Part shown: piece after piece, positions 4,855 to 5,613 of the stretch
Position numbering within the stretch: the first letter of the stretch is position 1
Layout of the letters: every line of letters begins with the position of its first letter
DNA from: Phycisphaerales bacterium
GTDB taxonomy: Bacteria; Planctomycetota; Phycisphaerae; Tepidisphaerales; Tepidisphaeraceae
Direction: 5' to 3'
NCBI GenBank assembly: GCA_028288905.1
Contig: JAQGHJ010000072.1
Span: forward strand, 1-5,613
DNA: 5,613 nucleotides
Program-made: the position numbers and the translations under genes
Notes under the pieces: model-generated
Database searches by the model: none
Seen by the model: only the letters and a program-made list of their open reading frames with translations
What the model was told of the DNA's origin: nothing

Positions 4855-5613
4855 TACGGGCGGGGGGGAACTCGCCCGGCCGGCTTCGTCGCGGCACCCG
4901 TCGCCGGCCTCGTTGCCGCCACCCGCTCGGTGCCTCTCGCCCGCGGGTCGGCGTCGACGCACTTGCCGCCCCCGGCCCGTGCCAGTTCCTCGGCGGCGGC
5001 CCGGATAGCCGCGTCCGGGTTGCCGAACAGGATCAGGTGGAGCCGGAACTCGCCCTTCGCCGCCGCCGGCAGCAGCGTGGCCCGGGCCGCGGCCAGCCGG
5101 CCGCCGTCCGTGCACAGGTACACGGTCGCCGGCCGCAGCCGCACGAGGACCGGCACCACCCCGTCGAACCCGCCGCCCGCCCCGCCGGGCCGGACCCGGT
5201 CGAGGAACGCGGACACGGCGGCCGACGTCTGCGGCCGGAGCGGGGGCATCCCCTCGTCGAGCGCCGTCGGCGGCCCGCCGCCCCCGGGGCTCGCCAGGAC
5301 GTTGAGCGGCGTCGCGGGCCGCAGGTCCTCCAGCCCGTGGACGACGCGCCGCTTCAGCTCGGCGAACCTCGCGCCCACCGACGCGGACGCGTCGATCAGG
5401 ACGACCGTCCGCGGCCCCGGTTCCGACGGCCGGATCGGCCGCGGCCCGGGCTCCTCCCGGCTCACGTCCACCACTTCCAGGACGAACAGCCCGGCGGCCG
5501 GCCCGGCCGGGGGCAGCGGGCGCATCGACCGCCGCGTCCGCGCGACCCGCAGGAGGCCGACCGCCCGCACCGCCGTCCCGCGGGCGGGGGACCCGAGCCG
5601 GCCGGGCGGGGCG
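4854..5613 (-). CDS. VWA-domain (von Willebrand factor type A) protein, 5' end outside the window
   Basis: The frame is open from the right edge to TAA at 4856-4854, giving at least 252 codons. In-window starts exist (GTG at 5570, ATG at 5525) but neither has a ribosome binding site, so the true start is probably beyond 5613. Numbered from GTG 5570: a basic and Pro-rich segment (1-25), strand GLFVLEVVDVS (27-37), a Pro-rich linker (40-53), then a VWA-like fold from about 54. TVVLIDASASV (55-65) supplies the metal-site D60-x-S62-x-S64, and VYLCTDGG (150-157) supplies the later Asp155. The usual Thr of the third metal-site loop (GG-T-D) is Phe135 in GGGFDG. The tail after about 205 is Ala/Pro/Arg-rich and low complexity. 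VWA proteins bind metal and partner proteins; the partner is unknown. No signal peptide is visible in the part present. High GC (48/60 at 5281-5340) marks it as host-like sequence flanking the ATPase/protease cassette. Confidence 0.72.
   Translation of the reverse strand, partial: APPGRLGSPARGTAVRAVGLLRVARTRRSMRPLPPAGPAAGLFVLEVVDVSREEPGPRPIRPSEPGPRTVVLIDASASVGARFAELKRRVVHGLEDLRPATPLNVLASPGGGGPPTALDEGMPPLRPQTSAAVSAFLDRVRPGGAGGGFDGVVPVLVRLRPATVYLCTDGGRLAAARATLLPAAAKGEFRLHLILFGNPDAAIRAAAEELARAGGGKCVDADPRARGTERVAATRPATGAATKPAGRVPPRP

Noticed and set aside
4855..5115. Upstream extension of the 41-codon ORF to a 128-codon frame inside the VWA gene
   Set aside because: The extension is a low-complexity Gly/Arg/Pro shadow of the VWA frame. 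Only the part downstream of the VWA stop was kept, as a low-confidence remnant.
1..5613. CRISPR arrays, tRNA/rRNA genes, transposase or integrase genes, clear target-site duplications at the cassette edges
   Set aside because: None was found by reading both strands. The edges near 1100-1131 and 4650-4850 show no obvious matching direct repeats.

Overview
The window is very GC-rich. Its gene style (short secreted proteins with an Ala/Pro-rich signal peptide, small VWA proteins with Pro/Ala/Gly-rich linkers) suggests a Gemmataceae-like planctomycete. That assignment is inference; no rRNA or marker gene is present. Hand counts of G+C in 60-base blocks show a step inside the window: 46/60 at 541-600 and 48/60 at 5281-5340 (flanks), 44/60 at 4021-4080 (ATPase core), 33/60 at both 2281-2340 and 3301-3360 (protease gene), and 26/60 at 4741-4800 (intergenic region upstream of the ATPase).

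Layout, left to right: (1) the first 28 codons of a minus-strand gene for an exported protein (86-1), running off the left edge; (2) a divergent intergenic region with candidate promoters and inverted repeats; (3) two tandem plus-strand paralogues of 110 and 140 codons (354-686 and 757-1179), whose C-terminal halves resemble the end of the core of RecT/Bet-type single-strand annealing proteins. They are separated by 70 bases holding a G-quadruplex motif, a hairpin and a strong ribosome binding site; (4) a minus-strand two-gene operon, an AAA+ ATPase (4621-3572) followed with a 29-base overlap by a cytoplasmic subtilisin-family serine protease (3600-1132); (5) a relatively AT-rich intergenic stretch (4622-4853) with several small palindromes and a 41-codon ORF resembling the end of a RelE/ParE toxin; (6) the 3' part of a minus-strand VWA-domain gene running off the right edge.

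The main content is the ATPase/subtilase pair. Its architecture matches IetAS, described first as a toxin-antitoxin-like stability module on an Agrobacterium Ti plasmid (IetS protease toxic, IetA ATPase neutralising) and later as an anti-phage defence system. Both genes look intact, with complete Walker A/B, sensor 1 and arginine finger in the ATPase and a complete Asp-His-Asn-Ser set in the protease. The lower GC of the protease gene and upstream spacer, and the way the second RecT/Bet-like gene runs 48 bases into the 3' end of the protease gene, suggest that the cassette was inserted into older GC-rich host sequence. The neighbouring RecT/Bet-like small proteins and the possible toxin remnant fit an accessory or defence locus, but nothing in the sequence shows that they work together with IetAS.
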